64,000 nt of DNA from Aurantibacter aestuarii (GTDB lineage: Bacteria > Bacteroidota > Bacteroidia > Flavobacteriales > Flavobacteriaceae), in NCBI RefSeq assembly GCF_003008425.1, contig NZ_PXOQ01000007.1, positions 706,419 to 770,418 of the forward strand, read 5' to 3'. The notes below the pieces were generated by a model, which ran no database searches, was not told where the DNA came from, and saw nothing but the letters and a program-made list of their open reading frames with translations. The position numbers and the translations under genes were made by a program. Below, piece after piece: positions 35,860 to 44,900 of this stretch (positions are counted from its first letter, which is position 1; every line of letters begins with the position of its first letter).

Positions 35860-37743
35860 ATGAAAAATATACAAATAACCATCTTAACGCTTTTTATAGC
35901 TGTAGCAGGATTCTCTCAGAATAAATCTACAGAAAAGGCAGATAAATTATTTAAAAAACTACAGTTTGTAGATGCTATAGAGGCGTATAATAAATTAGTT
36001 GAAAAAGGAGAAGGCGACACATACGTTTATGGTCAATTAGCCGAAGCCAATTTCAATATCTATAATACGGCTGAAGCAGAACGTTGGTATGCAAAAGCAC
36101 TTGTAAATAATGAAGAACCAGAAATGATTTACAACTATGCTCAAATGCTAAAAGCCAATGGAAAGTATGAGGAGTCTAATGCACAAATGCAAAAATTTGC
36201 CAGTCTAAAACCAAGAGACGATAGAGCTAAAGCTTTTAAGGCAGATTCGGATTATTTACCAAAGTTATTAGCTGCAAAACCAGGTTACGAATTAGAATCT
36301 TTAGGGTTTAATTCAGAGTATTCAGAGTTTGGAGGAACAGTAGAAAACAATATGTTATATTTTTCTACAGCAAGAAACACCTCAAGAAAAACATACGGGT
36401 GGAAAGAAGAGCCTTTTTTAGATGTTTATCGAGTAGCTTTAGGGGCAGATAACCAAGGAGCAGAAGCAGAGAAAGTAAAAAGTATTAATACAAAGTATCA
36501 TGAAGGTTTAGTAACCTTTAGTCCAGATGGAAACACGATGTATTTTTCTAGAGAAAGCTTTTATGATGGAGTTTACGAAAAACTGGAAGACAACAAAACT
36601 AAAGTAAGTGTAATACACTTATATATGGCAACTAAGGATGGAGATGATTGGAAAAAAGAAAAGCCACTACCTTTTAACGCAGATACATACTCTGTAAAAA
36701 ACCCAAGTTTAAGTAAAGACGGCAGTACCTTATACTTTGCCTCAGATATGCCAAACGGTTATGGTAAGTTTGACCTTTATAAAGTTATGGTTAATGCAGA
36801 TGGTACCTTTGGAGAACCAGAAAACTTAGGAGATAAAATTAATACAGAAGGACAGGAAATGTTTCCTTTTATAAGTGACGATAATACCTTATACTTTTCG
36901 TCTACAGGACAATTAGGTATGGGAGGATTAGATGTTTTTGAATACAGAAACGGAGTTATTAAAAACTTAGCAGCACCGGTAAACTCTAGTGCAGATGATT
37001 TAGCTTTTACGATTAATGAAGATACAGGAGAAGGTTATGTGTCTTCAAACCGAGAAGGAGGAAAAGGTGGCGATGATATTTACAAAATCATGCGTATCAA
37101 GCCTTGCTATACAGATGTTGTTGCTACTGTTGTTAATGCAGAGACAAATGAAGTTTTAGTAGACGCTATGGTAGAGATTAAAGATGTAGATGGTAAAGTC
37201 GTTCTATTAGAGAAAACTGATGCTAATGGACAAGTGTCTTATAAGACATTATGTGAAACAGCTTTAAGTTTTACAACCAAAAAGCCAGATTTTGAGAGCT
37301 CATTAATAAGTTATATAGCTCCAAAAGCAGAAATGGACAATTTGGAAATTCCTCTTAAGCCAATAGATAAAATTATTGTTAAGGATGAAGTGGTGTTAAA
37401 TCCAATTTTATTTGACTTTGATAAGTCTAACATTACACAGCAAGGCGCATTTGAGCTAGATAAATTAGTAGCTGTGATGAATAAATATCCTGAAATGGTC
37501 ATCTTCGTAAGATCACATACAGATTATTTAGGTTCAGACAAGTATAATATGCAATTATCAGAGCGCAGAGCTCAAAGCACAGTGCAATATGTTGTATCTA
37601 AAGGTATAGATGCAAGCAGAATTACAGGTAAAGGATTTGGAGAGTCAGATCCTAAGATAGATTGTGCTAAGAAATGTACAGATGAAGAGAGACAAATAAA
37701 CAGAAGATCTGAATTTAAAATTGTGAGCGGCAGACCACAATAG
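35860..37743 (+). CDS. OmpA-family protein with TPR and WD40-like repeats
   Basis: A 627-residue envelope protein. It has a signal peptide (1-19), TPR-like helices (~20-130) and PD40/WD40-like beta repeats (~140-400, with YFSTARNTSRKTYGW and FPFISDDNTLYFSSTG). A carboxypeptidase-like/CNA-B fold follows (~410-495), then an OmpA peptidoglycan-binding domain (~505-625: LFDFDKSNITQQGAFELDKL, SHTDYLGSDKYNMQLSERRA). This domain order is common in the genes next to PorP/SprF and links the outer membrane to peptidoglycan. It closes the three-gene operon, with a strong terminator behind. Confidence 0.92.
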   Translation: MKNIQITILTLFIAVAGFSQNKSTEKADKLFKKLQFVDAIEAYNKLVEKGEGDTYVYGQLAEANFNIYNTAEAERWYAKALVNNEEPEMIYNYAQMLKANGKYEESNAQMQKFASLKPRDDRAKAFKADSDYLPKLLAAKPGYELESLGFNSEYSEFGGTVENNMLYFSTARNTSRKTYGWKEEPFLDVYRVALGADNQGAEAEKVKSINTKYHEGLVTFSPDGNTMYFSRESFYDGVYEKLEDNKTKVSVIHLYMATKDGDDWKKEKPLPFNADTYSVKNPSLSKDGSTLYFASDMPNGYGKFDLYKVMVNADGTFGEPENLGDKINTEGQEMFPFISDDNTLYFSSTGQLGMGGLDVFEYRNGVIKNLAAPVNSSADDLAFTINEDTGEGYVSSNREGGKGGDDIYKIMRIKPCYTDVVATVVNAETNEVLVDAMVEIKDVDGKVVLLEKTDANGQVSYKTLCETALSFTTKKPDFESSLISYIAPKAEMDNLEIPLKPIDKIIVKDEVVLNPILFDFDKSNITQQGAFELDKLVAVMNKYPEMVIFVRSHTDYLGSDKYNMQLSERRAQSTVQYVVSKGIDASRITGKGFGESDPKIDCAKKCTDEERQINRRSEFKIVSGRPQ

Positions 37744-38057
37744 GTTTAAATAATTAACTTTTGAAAGGACTCCAAAAATTAAAAATTTGGAGTCTTTTTT
37801 TTGTTTTTATTTCTACAAGCTAAAGTTTTTGCTAAGTAGAAGAATTCAAAAAGCTATAAAAATCCAAAATTTGGACGTTTTAACTATTAAAATCTTAATC
37901 TAAAATTTTTAAAAACAGTCTATTTTATAGATAAATAGTTAATAAATCGGATGAATTTTTTTCGGTGTGTTAAATATTGCTTTTCGATTATAACAAACTA
38001 TAAATCAGCTAATTGTGAGTCTTATTTTTTATATATTTATATTAAAATCAGCTACTT
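37744..38057 (+). other. Intergenic region, 314 bases
   Basis: This AT-rich stretch holds the terminator at 37764-37804. Beyond it I see no gene or RNA. A short palindrome (TCCAAA A TTTGGA at 37863-37875) repeats the terminator stem sequence, and the last 60 bases are T/A-rich and presumably hold the promoter of the next gene, but no TAnnTTTG match is clear. Confidence 0.6.
37764..37804 (+). terminator. Terminator after the OmpA gene
   Basis: A 9-bp perfect stem (GACTCCAAA at 37768-37776 with TTTGGAGTC at 37786-37794) is followed by a T8 run. Confidence 0.88.
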
Positions 38058-38936
38058 ATGAAAATCATAATTACACTTTTAGTTTTATTTGTAACCACTA
38101 CTGCTTTTTGTCAGGTTGGTATTGGAAAAACAAACCCTACTTTTATCTTAGATATCAATAGCCGTACTCTAAATTTAAATGGAATCAATCTTGAGCATAC
38201 CAGTTTTAACAGTCAGTTTATGGCTGAAAACTCAACAAGAACTCTGGTTTTTAATAATTCTTTAACCACGGGTCTGTATAATTATAGGTTTGCTGGAACC
38301 ACTAGATTTATAATGGATAATGTTTCACTTAGACCAGCAATTAACTCTAACGATAATTTAACTCTTGGCGGATTAGATATTGGGCGTTTTGATTTTCATT
38401 TTAGAAGAGTTTATACCCAAGGTATTCACACCAACGACGATAATGCAGCAGGAGGACTAAGAATTAATATTGGAGCCGGCGGAGGTACTTCTGCAGATTA
38501 TGTGTTTAGTGATTTTGCACTTTATCCCGTTTTAAATAATAATAGAGATCTTGGAAGAAATGGTAATGCTTGGCGTACTTTGTATTATCAAAATGCTTCT
38601 CAAACGTCCGACAGAAGAATGAAAAAGAATATTTTGGAGAACAATAAAGGATTAAGTACTGTAAAGGCCATGAAAACATTTACTTACAATTATATTGATG
38701 ATACTTCAGATAGAATGCATTATGGATTTATGGCTCAAGACTTCCAAGATTTATTACCTGCATTAGTCGATAATACAAATAAGGAAACAGGCATGCTTGC
38801 TGTAAACTATATAGAAGTAATACCTGTATTAGTTAAAGCAGTTCAAGAGCAAAATGAAATTATAGAAAGTCAGGCAACTAAAATTTTGGCTTTAGAAGAC
38901 GAAATAAAATTAATTAAAGAGAAGTTAGGAATTTAA
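38058..38936 (+). CDS. Secreted tail-fibre-domain protein (S74 / intramolecular chaperone)
   Basis: A 292-residue exported protein with a signal peptide (1-19, ending AFCQ) and the start VGIGKTNPTFILDI common in flavobacterial surface fibres. A beta-rich stalk follows. The C-terminal ~108 residues form an S74 chaperone/autoprocessing domain beginning S184-D-R-R-M-K-K-N-I, with YGFMAQDFQDLLP, VNYIEVIPVLVKAVQEQN and a final coiled coil. In phage endosialidases this domain trimerises the fibre and cuts itself off at the Ser. No phage genes are nearby, so it is probably a cell-surface fibre. It has its own terminator. Confidence 0.82.
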   Translation: MKIIITLLVLFVTTTAFCQVGIGKTNPTFILDINSRTLNLNGINLEHTSFNSQFMAENSTRTLVFNNSLTTGLYNYRFAGTTRFIMDNVSLRPAINSNDNLTLGGLDIGRFDFHFRRVYTQGIHTNDDNAAGGLRINIGAGGGTSADYVFSDFALYPVLNNNRDLGRNGNAWRTLYYQNASQTSDRRMKKNILENNKGLSTVKAMKTFTYNYIDDTSDRMHYGFMAQDFQDLLPALVDNTNKETGMLAVNYIEVIPVLVKAVQEQNEIIESQATKILALEDEIKLIKEKLGI

Positions 38937-38956
38937 TACCAACTATTAACATTAAG

Positions 38957-38989
38957 AAAAGTCTTCAATTCATTTTGAAGACTTTTTTT
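38957..38989 (+). terminator. Terminator after the S74-domain gene
   Basis: A 12-bp perfect stem (AAAAGTCTTCAA at 38957-38968 with TTGAAGACTTTT at 38975-38986) plus T tail. Confidence 0.9.
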
Positions 38990-39016
38990 ATGTTATGTAC
39001 TCAGCTACAAAAACTT

Positions 39017-39024
39017 TATATTTG
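39017..39024 (+). promoter_or_regulatory. -7 element upstream of the DUF5522 gene
   Basis: TATATTTG matches TAnnTTTG and ends 6 bases before the ATG at 39031; the GTAGGAG between them is too close to act as a normal ribosome site. Confidence 0.5.
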
Positions 39025-39030
39025 TAGGAG

Positions 39031-39192
39031 ATGAAAAAGATAATAAAACCAGAAGAAGGCGATTATTACCTAACTCCAGAGGGCTATAGGTGTTTTACAG
39101 AGCAATACCATTTAAAAAGAGGTTATTGTTGTGAAAGTGGTTGCAGGCATTGTCCTTATGGATTTGATAAATCAAAACAAAAAACAAACTAA
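39031..39192 (+). CDS. DUF5522-type cysteine-rich mini-protein
   Basis: A 53-residue protein read directly from the sequence: it starts MKKIIKPEEGDYYLTPEG and contains C21, C33, C34, C38 and C41 in RGYCCESGCRHCPYGF. The CCxxxCxxC block is the conserved core of a small family I recall as DUF5522, common in flavobacteria. A metal-binding role is possible from the cysteines; no function is known to me. The gene is complete, has a -7 box just upstream, and sits between two unrelated genes. It is easily missed because of its size. Confidence 0.82.
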   Translation: MKKIIKPEEGDYYLTPEGYRCFTEQYHLKRGYCCESGCRHCPYGFDKSKQKTN

Positions 39193-39319
39193 AGTTTGGA
39201 TCTTATATTTAAAACATATAAAATTTTAATTGCTCACACACATCATCGTGTAGATATTCGTTATCCATAGACTTTCATTTTATTTTTAAATGAATTTACT
39301 CACCTTAAACGAATATAAA

Positions 39320-41299
39320 ATGAACTTTAAAGAACAAATATTACAAGGAATTCCTTCAGAATTACCTCAAAAAAAACACTACGACACCTCAATAAATCAC
39401 GCGCCAAAACGTAAAGCTATTCTTTCAGCCGAAGAAACAAAATTAGCTTTAAAAAATGCCTTACGATATTTTGATAAGAAGCATCATGCTGCATTACTTC
39501 CAGAATTTAAAGAAGAGCTGGAGTTATATGGAAGAATTTATATGTATAGATTCTTACCGGACTATAAAATGTATGCACGACCTATAAAAGAATATCCTGC
39601 GCAATCAAAACAAGCTGCAGCGATAATGCTCATGATACAGAATAATTTAGATCATGCGGTTGCACAACATCCACAAGAATTAATAACTTATGGTGGTAAT
39701 GGTGGTGTGTTCTCTAATTGGGCGCAGTATTTATTAACCATGAAGTATCTCGCTGAGATGAATGATGAGCAAACCTTAGTGATGTATTCCGGTCATCCCA
39801 TGGGATTATTTCCTAGTCATAAAGATGCTCCTAGAGTAGTTGTAACTAATGGTATGATGATTCCAAACTATTCTAAACCCGACGATTGGGAAAAATTTAA
39901 TGCATTAGGTGTTACACAATATGGTCAAATGACTGCTGGTAGTTATATGTATATTGGTCCGCAAGGGATTGTTCATGGAACCACAATAACAGTTTTAAAC
40001 GGCTTTAGAAAAATAGGAAAACAACCTAAAGGTAATTTATTTGTGACATCAGGATTAGGTGGTATGTCTGGCGCTCAACCAAAAGCAGGAAACATAGCTG
40101 GATGTATAACAGTTTGTGCAGAAGTGAATCCCAAAATAACACAAGTGCGTTTAGATCAGGGATGGATTGACGAAAAAATTACAGATTTAGAGGTTTTAGT
40201 AGCAAGAGTTCGAAAAGCAAAAGAACATAAAGAAACCGTATCCATAGCTTACCTTGGTAATGTTGTAGAAGTCTGGGAAAAATTTGATGCAGAGCACATT
40301 CATATAGATCTGGGAAGTGACCAAACGTCGCTTCACAATCCATGGGCTGGAGGTTATTATCCGGCCGATTTGTCTTTTGAAGCAGCTAATGAAATGATGG
40401 CGAATAATCCTGAAGAGTTTAAAACGCATGTTCAAAAGAGTCTTAGAAGACATGCTGAAGCAATAAATAAACATACAGCAAAAGGCACTTATTTTTTTGA
40501 TTATGGAAATGCCTTTTTACTAGAAGCATCTCGTGCGGGAGCAGATATTATGGCTGAAAATAATATAGATTTTAAATATCCAAGTTACGTACAAGACATT
40601 ATGGGACCTATGTGTTTCGATTATGGTTTTGGACCATTTCGTTGGGTTTGTGCTTCAGGAAAACCAGAAGATTTAGAAAAAACAGATGCTATAGCTTGTG
40701 AGGTACTTGAAGAAATTAAGAAAAATTCTCCCAAAGAAATACAGCAACAAATGGCCGATAACATTCAATGGATAAAAGGCGCACAAGAAAATAAATTAGT
40801 GGTAGGTTCTCAAGCTAGAATATTATATGCAGATGCTGAAGGACGTATGAAAATTGCTGAAGCCTTTAATAATGCTATAAAAAAAGGAGAAATTGAAACC
40901 GTTATTTTAGGAAGAGATCATCATGATGTTTCTGGAACCGACTCTCCTTATCGTGAAACTAGTAATATTTATGATGGGTCACGCTTTACAGCAGATATGG
41001 CCATCCATAATGTTATTGGCGATAGTTTTAGAGGTGCAACTTGGGTAAGCATTCATAATGGTGGTGGCGTTGGCTGGGGTGAAGTTATTAATGGTGGATT
41101 TGGTATGGTTCTTGATGGTAGTAGTGAAGCGTCAAGACGCTTAAAATCAATGCTTTTCTGGGATGTAAATAATGGTATTGCTAGAAGAAGTTGGGCAAGA
41201 AATAACGAAGCTGTTTTCGCAATAAAACGAGCTATGGAGGCCGAACCAAATTTAAAAGTAACATTACCTAATATTGTAGATGATGCGTTGTTAGACTAA
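39320..41299 (+). CDS. hutU: Urocanate hydratase
   Basis: HutU hydrates urocanate to imidazolone propionate in histidine breakdown, using tightly bound NAD+. At 659 residues from the ATG at 39320 it is the long Bacteroidota form. Typical blocks are TYGGNGGVFSNWAQYLL, TSGLGGMSGAQPKAGNIAGC (NAD site) and FGPFRWVCASGKPEDL with Cys444, then ISIHNGGGVGWGEVINGGFG. An in-frame ATG 30 bases upstream (39290) is possible, but the form starting MNFKEQILQGIP is the one I recognise in relatives. hutH and hutI are not nearby, so the pathway genes are scattered or upstream elsewhere. Confidence 0.94.
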   Translation: MNFKEQILQGIPSELPQKKHYDTSINHAPKRKAILSAEETKLALKNALRYFDKKHHAALLPEFKEELELYGRIYMYRFLPDYKMYARPIKEYPAQSKQAAAIMLMIQNNLDHAVAQHPQELITYGGNGGVFSNWAQYLLTMKYLAEMNDEQTLVMYSGHPMGLFPSHKDAPRVVVTNGMMIPNYSKPDDWEKFNALGVTQYGQMTAGSYMYIGPQGIVHGTTITVLNGFRKIGKQPKGNLFVTSGLGGMSGAQPKAGNIAGCITVCAEVNPKITQVRLDQGWIDEKITDLEVLVARVRKAKEHKETVSIAYLGNVVEVWEKFDAEHIHIDLGSDQTSLHNPWAGGYYPADLSFEAANEMMANNPEEFKTHVQKSLRRHAEAINKHTAKGTYFFDYGNAFLLEASRAGADIMAENNIDFKYPSYVQDIMGPMCFDYGFGPFRWVCASGKPEDLEKTDAIACEVLEEIKKNSPKEIQQQMADNIQWIKGAQENKLVVGSQARILYADAEGRMKIAEAFNNAIKKGEIETVILGRDHHDVSGTDSPYRETSNIYDGSRFTADMAIHNVIGDSFRGATWVSIHNGGGVGWGEVINGGFGMVLDGSSEASRRLKSMLFWDVNNGIARRSWARNNEAVFAIKRAMEAEPNLKVTLPNIVDDALLD

Positions 41300-41317
41300 C
41301 ATTAAATTATAAATGCT

Positions 41318-41848
41318 ATGAAAAAACACATGTACTTTATTGTTGCCTTAGTTGGTGTATTATGCTTTACCTCTTGTAACTCGGTTAGAGTAGCGTCAGA
41401 TTATGATACTAAAGCAAACTTTAATAATTATAAAACCTTTGCTTATTTTAAAACAGGTATTGACAAAGCAGAAATTAATGATATTGATAAGCGACGCATT
41501 TTAAGAGCAATTGAAAGTGAAATGTTAGCAAAAGGTTTCACAAAATCTGAGAATCCAGACTTGTTAATTAGTATTTTTACTAAATCAAGAGAAAACGTCA
41601 ACATCAATAGAAATAATTGGGGCTGGGGATTTGGTTATGGCTTCTACGGAGCTTCTTTTGGCACCTCTGTATCAACTTCAACAGAAGGAACGTTATATGT
41701 TGATTTAATTGATGCCAATACAAAAGAATTAGTTTGGCAAGGTCAAGGTTCTGGATATTTAACACAAAATGTGAGAAAGAAACAAGAACGTATTAATGAG
41801 TTTGTTGAAGAAATTCTTGAAGCTTATCCACCAGAAATGGAAAAATAA
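41318..41848 (+). CDS. DUF4136 lipoprotein
   Basis: A 176-residue lipoprotein with lipobox CFTSC (Cys20) and a DUF4136 domain: VRVASDYDTKANFNNYKTFAYF near the start, then RRILRAIESEMLAKGF, and a final TEGTLYVDLIDANTKELVWQGQGSG. A glycine/aromatic stretch (NNWGWGFGYGFYG) lies between. The family is found in the periplasm or outer membrane of many bacteria; the function is unknown. It starts 18 bases after hutU and may be read through from it, and it ends before a bidirectional terminator. Confidence 0.85.
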   Translation: MKKHMYFIVALVGVLCFTSCNSVRVASDYDTKANFNNYKTFAYFKTGIDKAEINDIDKRRILRAIESEMLAKGFTKSENPDLLISIFTKSRENVNINRNNWGWGFGYGFYGASFGTSVSTSTEGTLYVDLIDANTKELVWQGQGSGYLTQNVRKKQERINEFVEEILEAYPPEMEK

Positions 41849-41863
41849 TAAACATTTACTATA

Positions 41864-41898
41864 TAAAAAAAAGGAGCTTGTTATAAGCTCCTTTTTTT
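41864..41898. terminator. Bidirectional terminator between the DUF4136 gene and the efflux operon
   Basis: A 9-bp core stem (AAGGAGCTT at 41871-41879 with AAGCTCCTT at 41885-41893), extended by an A run on the left and a T run on the right, with a 5-base loop. It can act for both convergent units. Confidence 0.9.
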
Positions 41899-41918
41899 AT
41901 ATTCCATACCAACCCGTT

Positions 41919-44900
41919 TTAATCGATAAGTAAATCCTTGTTAGGGTTGTTAAACGTGTCTTGTTCATCCTTTCTTAACTTACGTCTTAACCACATTTTA
42001 AGGCGTACTGAAAGATAAAATAATGCTGGTACTACAATAAGAGTTAAAAACGTTGCTACAAATAATCCATAAATAACTGTCCATGCTAATGGTCCCCAAA
42101 AAATAACATTATCTCCTCCAAAATAAATATTAGGATTAAAATTACTAAACAGACCAAAGAAATCTATATTTAATCCTATGGCTAATGGTATTAAACCTAA
42201 AATAGTTGTAATAGCGGTTAATAACACAGGTCTTAAACGGGCTTTGCCAGACTGTATGACTTGTTTTAAAAGCTCTCCTTGTTCTAAATAGTCGTCTTCA
42301 TCTAAATCTAATTCCTTCTTTTTTCGGTCTATTAAAAGTTGTGCGTAATCTAGAAGTACAACACCATTATTTACAACAATACCAGCAAGAGATATAATTC
42401 CCATCATGGTCATCATAATAACAAATGAAGATCCAGAAAGAACAATACCACCAAAAACTCCAATTAAACTTAAAAAGATAGCTATCATAATTATAGTTGG
42501 CTTAGAAACAGAGTTAAATTGAAAAATTAGAATTAAAAAGATTAAACCTAATCCTGTAAAAAACGCACCCATTAAGAAGGTCATTTGCTTATTCTGTTCT
42601 TCAATTTGACCTGTGTAATCTATTTTAACACCTTCTGGAAGTGCTTCAAAATTTTTCATTTCATTTTGAATCTGACTCACCACTGCACCAGCATCTGTAA
42701 ATCCTGGAGCTAATGCAGAGTAAACGGTAACAACACGTTTGGTATCTCTATGTTTTATAGCGCTAAACCCTGAATTGTTACGTTGTTTAGCTACAGAAGA
42801 TACTGGAATTTCCTTAATTTGCCCAGATGCCATATCTCTAAATGTTATTTTCTGATTAAAGATGGCGCTTTTATTATAGCGGTTTTCTTCATTAAAACGT
42901 ACGTAAATATCAAAATCGTCCCCATCTTCTTTATAAATCCCTGCTTTTGCACCAAATAAAGAATTTCTTAACTGTTGGCCCACTTGTCCTGTGCTTACAC
43001 CAAGTTCTCCTGCTTTTTCACGGTCTACGACTACTTGCATAGCAGGTTTATCTTTATTAACATCAATCTTTAACTCATCAATAGCTGCTATGTTTTTGCT
43101 ATTAATAAATTCACGCATTTTTTCAGCTAGATTAATTAACTCATTATAATCATCGCCTTCAATTTCAATATTAATTGGCGCTCCAGCTGGTGGACCATTT
43201 TGGTCTTTTTCAACAGAAATTAATACACCTGGGTAAATACCTACTAAGGCTTCTTGAACTTTTTGTCTTAAAACTTCACTGTCTTTGCCTTTTCTATATT
43301 TATACTCACGCATAGAAGCGGTTATTTTTCCCTTATGAGGCATTTCTGCAGCAGAACCACCATCGGTTTGAGGGTTTCCTGCACCTTCACCAACCTGAGA
43401 AACTGCACTTTCCACTAAGAAATTTTCGCCATCTTCAATGTATTCAGAATCGTTAATAACGTTATATACTTTTGCTTCAATTTCTTTAGTAATGGCGTTG
43501 GTTTTTTCAATATCGGTACCTTGAGGATATTCGATATAGACAATAATCTGATTTGGTTTATTGTCTGGGAAAAATTCAATTTTTGTTCGCTGAGACGCAA
43601 CAGATGCACCAAAACCTATAAAAGCAATAATTAAAAGAGCAAAAGTTGACCCAATAATAATTTGTGGTCTTTTGCCTTTTAGAGCGCCACTTAAGACACG
43701 TTCGTAAAAGTTTTCTAATTTAACTAAAGTTTTATCTTGGAAATTATTAGCCCATTTTCGAATAAAAAAGCGGTAAGCCCAAAGTAATATGGCGGTAAAA
43801 ATCATTAAAGTTCCTAAACCGCGGTAAGTGCCACCAAAAATTAGAATTAAGAGTCCAATACCACCAATTATGGAAGTGACTTTAATTATTTGTTTTAAAG
43901 GCATTTCTTTATCCTGAATAGTCATAAACTCCGACACTAAAACCGAATTAAAAAATATTGCAACGAATAACGAAGATCCTAAAACTACAGATAATGTAAT
44001 TGGAAAGTATACCATGAATTCTCCCATTACACCTGGCCATAAACCTAAAGGGATAAAAGCGGCTACTGTTGTTGCGGTAGAGATTATAATTGGAAAAGCA
44101 ATTTCTCCAATCCCTTTTTTAGCAGCTTCTGTTCGGCTTAAACCTTCGTCTTCCATTAGTCGGTAGACATTTTCAACCACAACAATACCATTATCTACCA
44201 GCATTCCTAGTCCCATAATTAATCCGAAAAGAATCATGGTATTCATCGTATATCCTAAATACTCTAAAATCATTAAAGACATAAACATGGACATAGGTAT
44301 TGCAAAACCTACAAAAAGTGCGTTTTTAAATCCTAAGAAAAACATTAGTACCGTGACTACCAGAATAATACCGAATATGATATTATTCACCAAGTCGTCC
44401 ACTTGTCCAATGGTTTTTGATGACTGGTCGTTAGTAATAGTTACTTTAAGATTGCTTGGGAAAACGTCTTCAATTGCATTTTTTACAATCACCTCAATTT
44501 CTTCTGCTGCGGCTACCATGTTTTTTCCCGCACGTTTTTTCACATCTAACATAACCACTCGGTCTCCAAACTCACGAGCGTAAGTGGTGCGGTCTTTTTC
44601 TTTAAAAGCTACTTTTGCAACATCTTTAAGATAGATAGGGTTGTTGTTTTCAGATTTTACGACAAAGTCATTTAAGTCCTGAGGATTTTCAATTTCACCA
44701 ATAATTCTAATGGTTCTTCTTTGTCCGCTATTAATAAAATTACCTGCAGACATGGTGGTGTTTCCTCTGTTTATGGCGTTTATAATATCATCAAAACTAA
44801 CCTGAGAGGCCATCATTTTATAGATATCTACCGCAACTTCTACTTCTTTTTCTTGAGCACCACGAATATCTACTTTTTTAATTTGTTTTAAATCTTCAAT

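Noticed and set aside
38058-38936. Prophage tail-fibre remnant
   Set aside because: There are no other phage genes near, the protein has a signal peptide, and it has its own terminator.
39185-39198. Palindrome CAAACT-AA-AGTTTG at the end of the DUF5522 gene
   Set aside because: Short, no T tract and overlaps a stop codon; chance is likely in AT-rich sequence.
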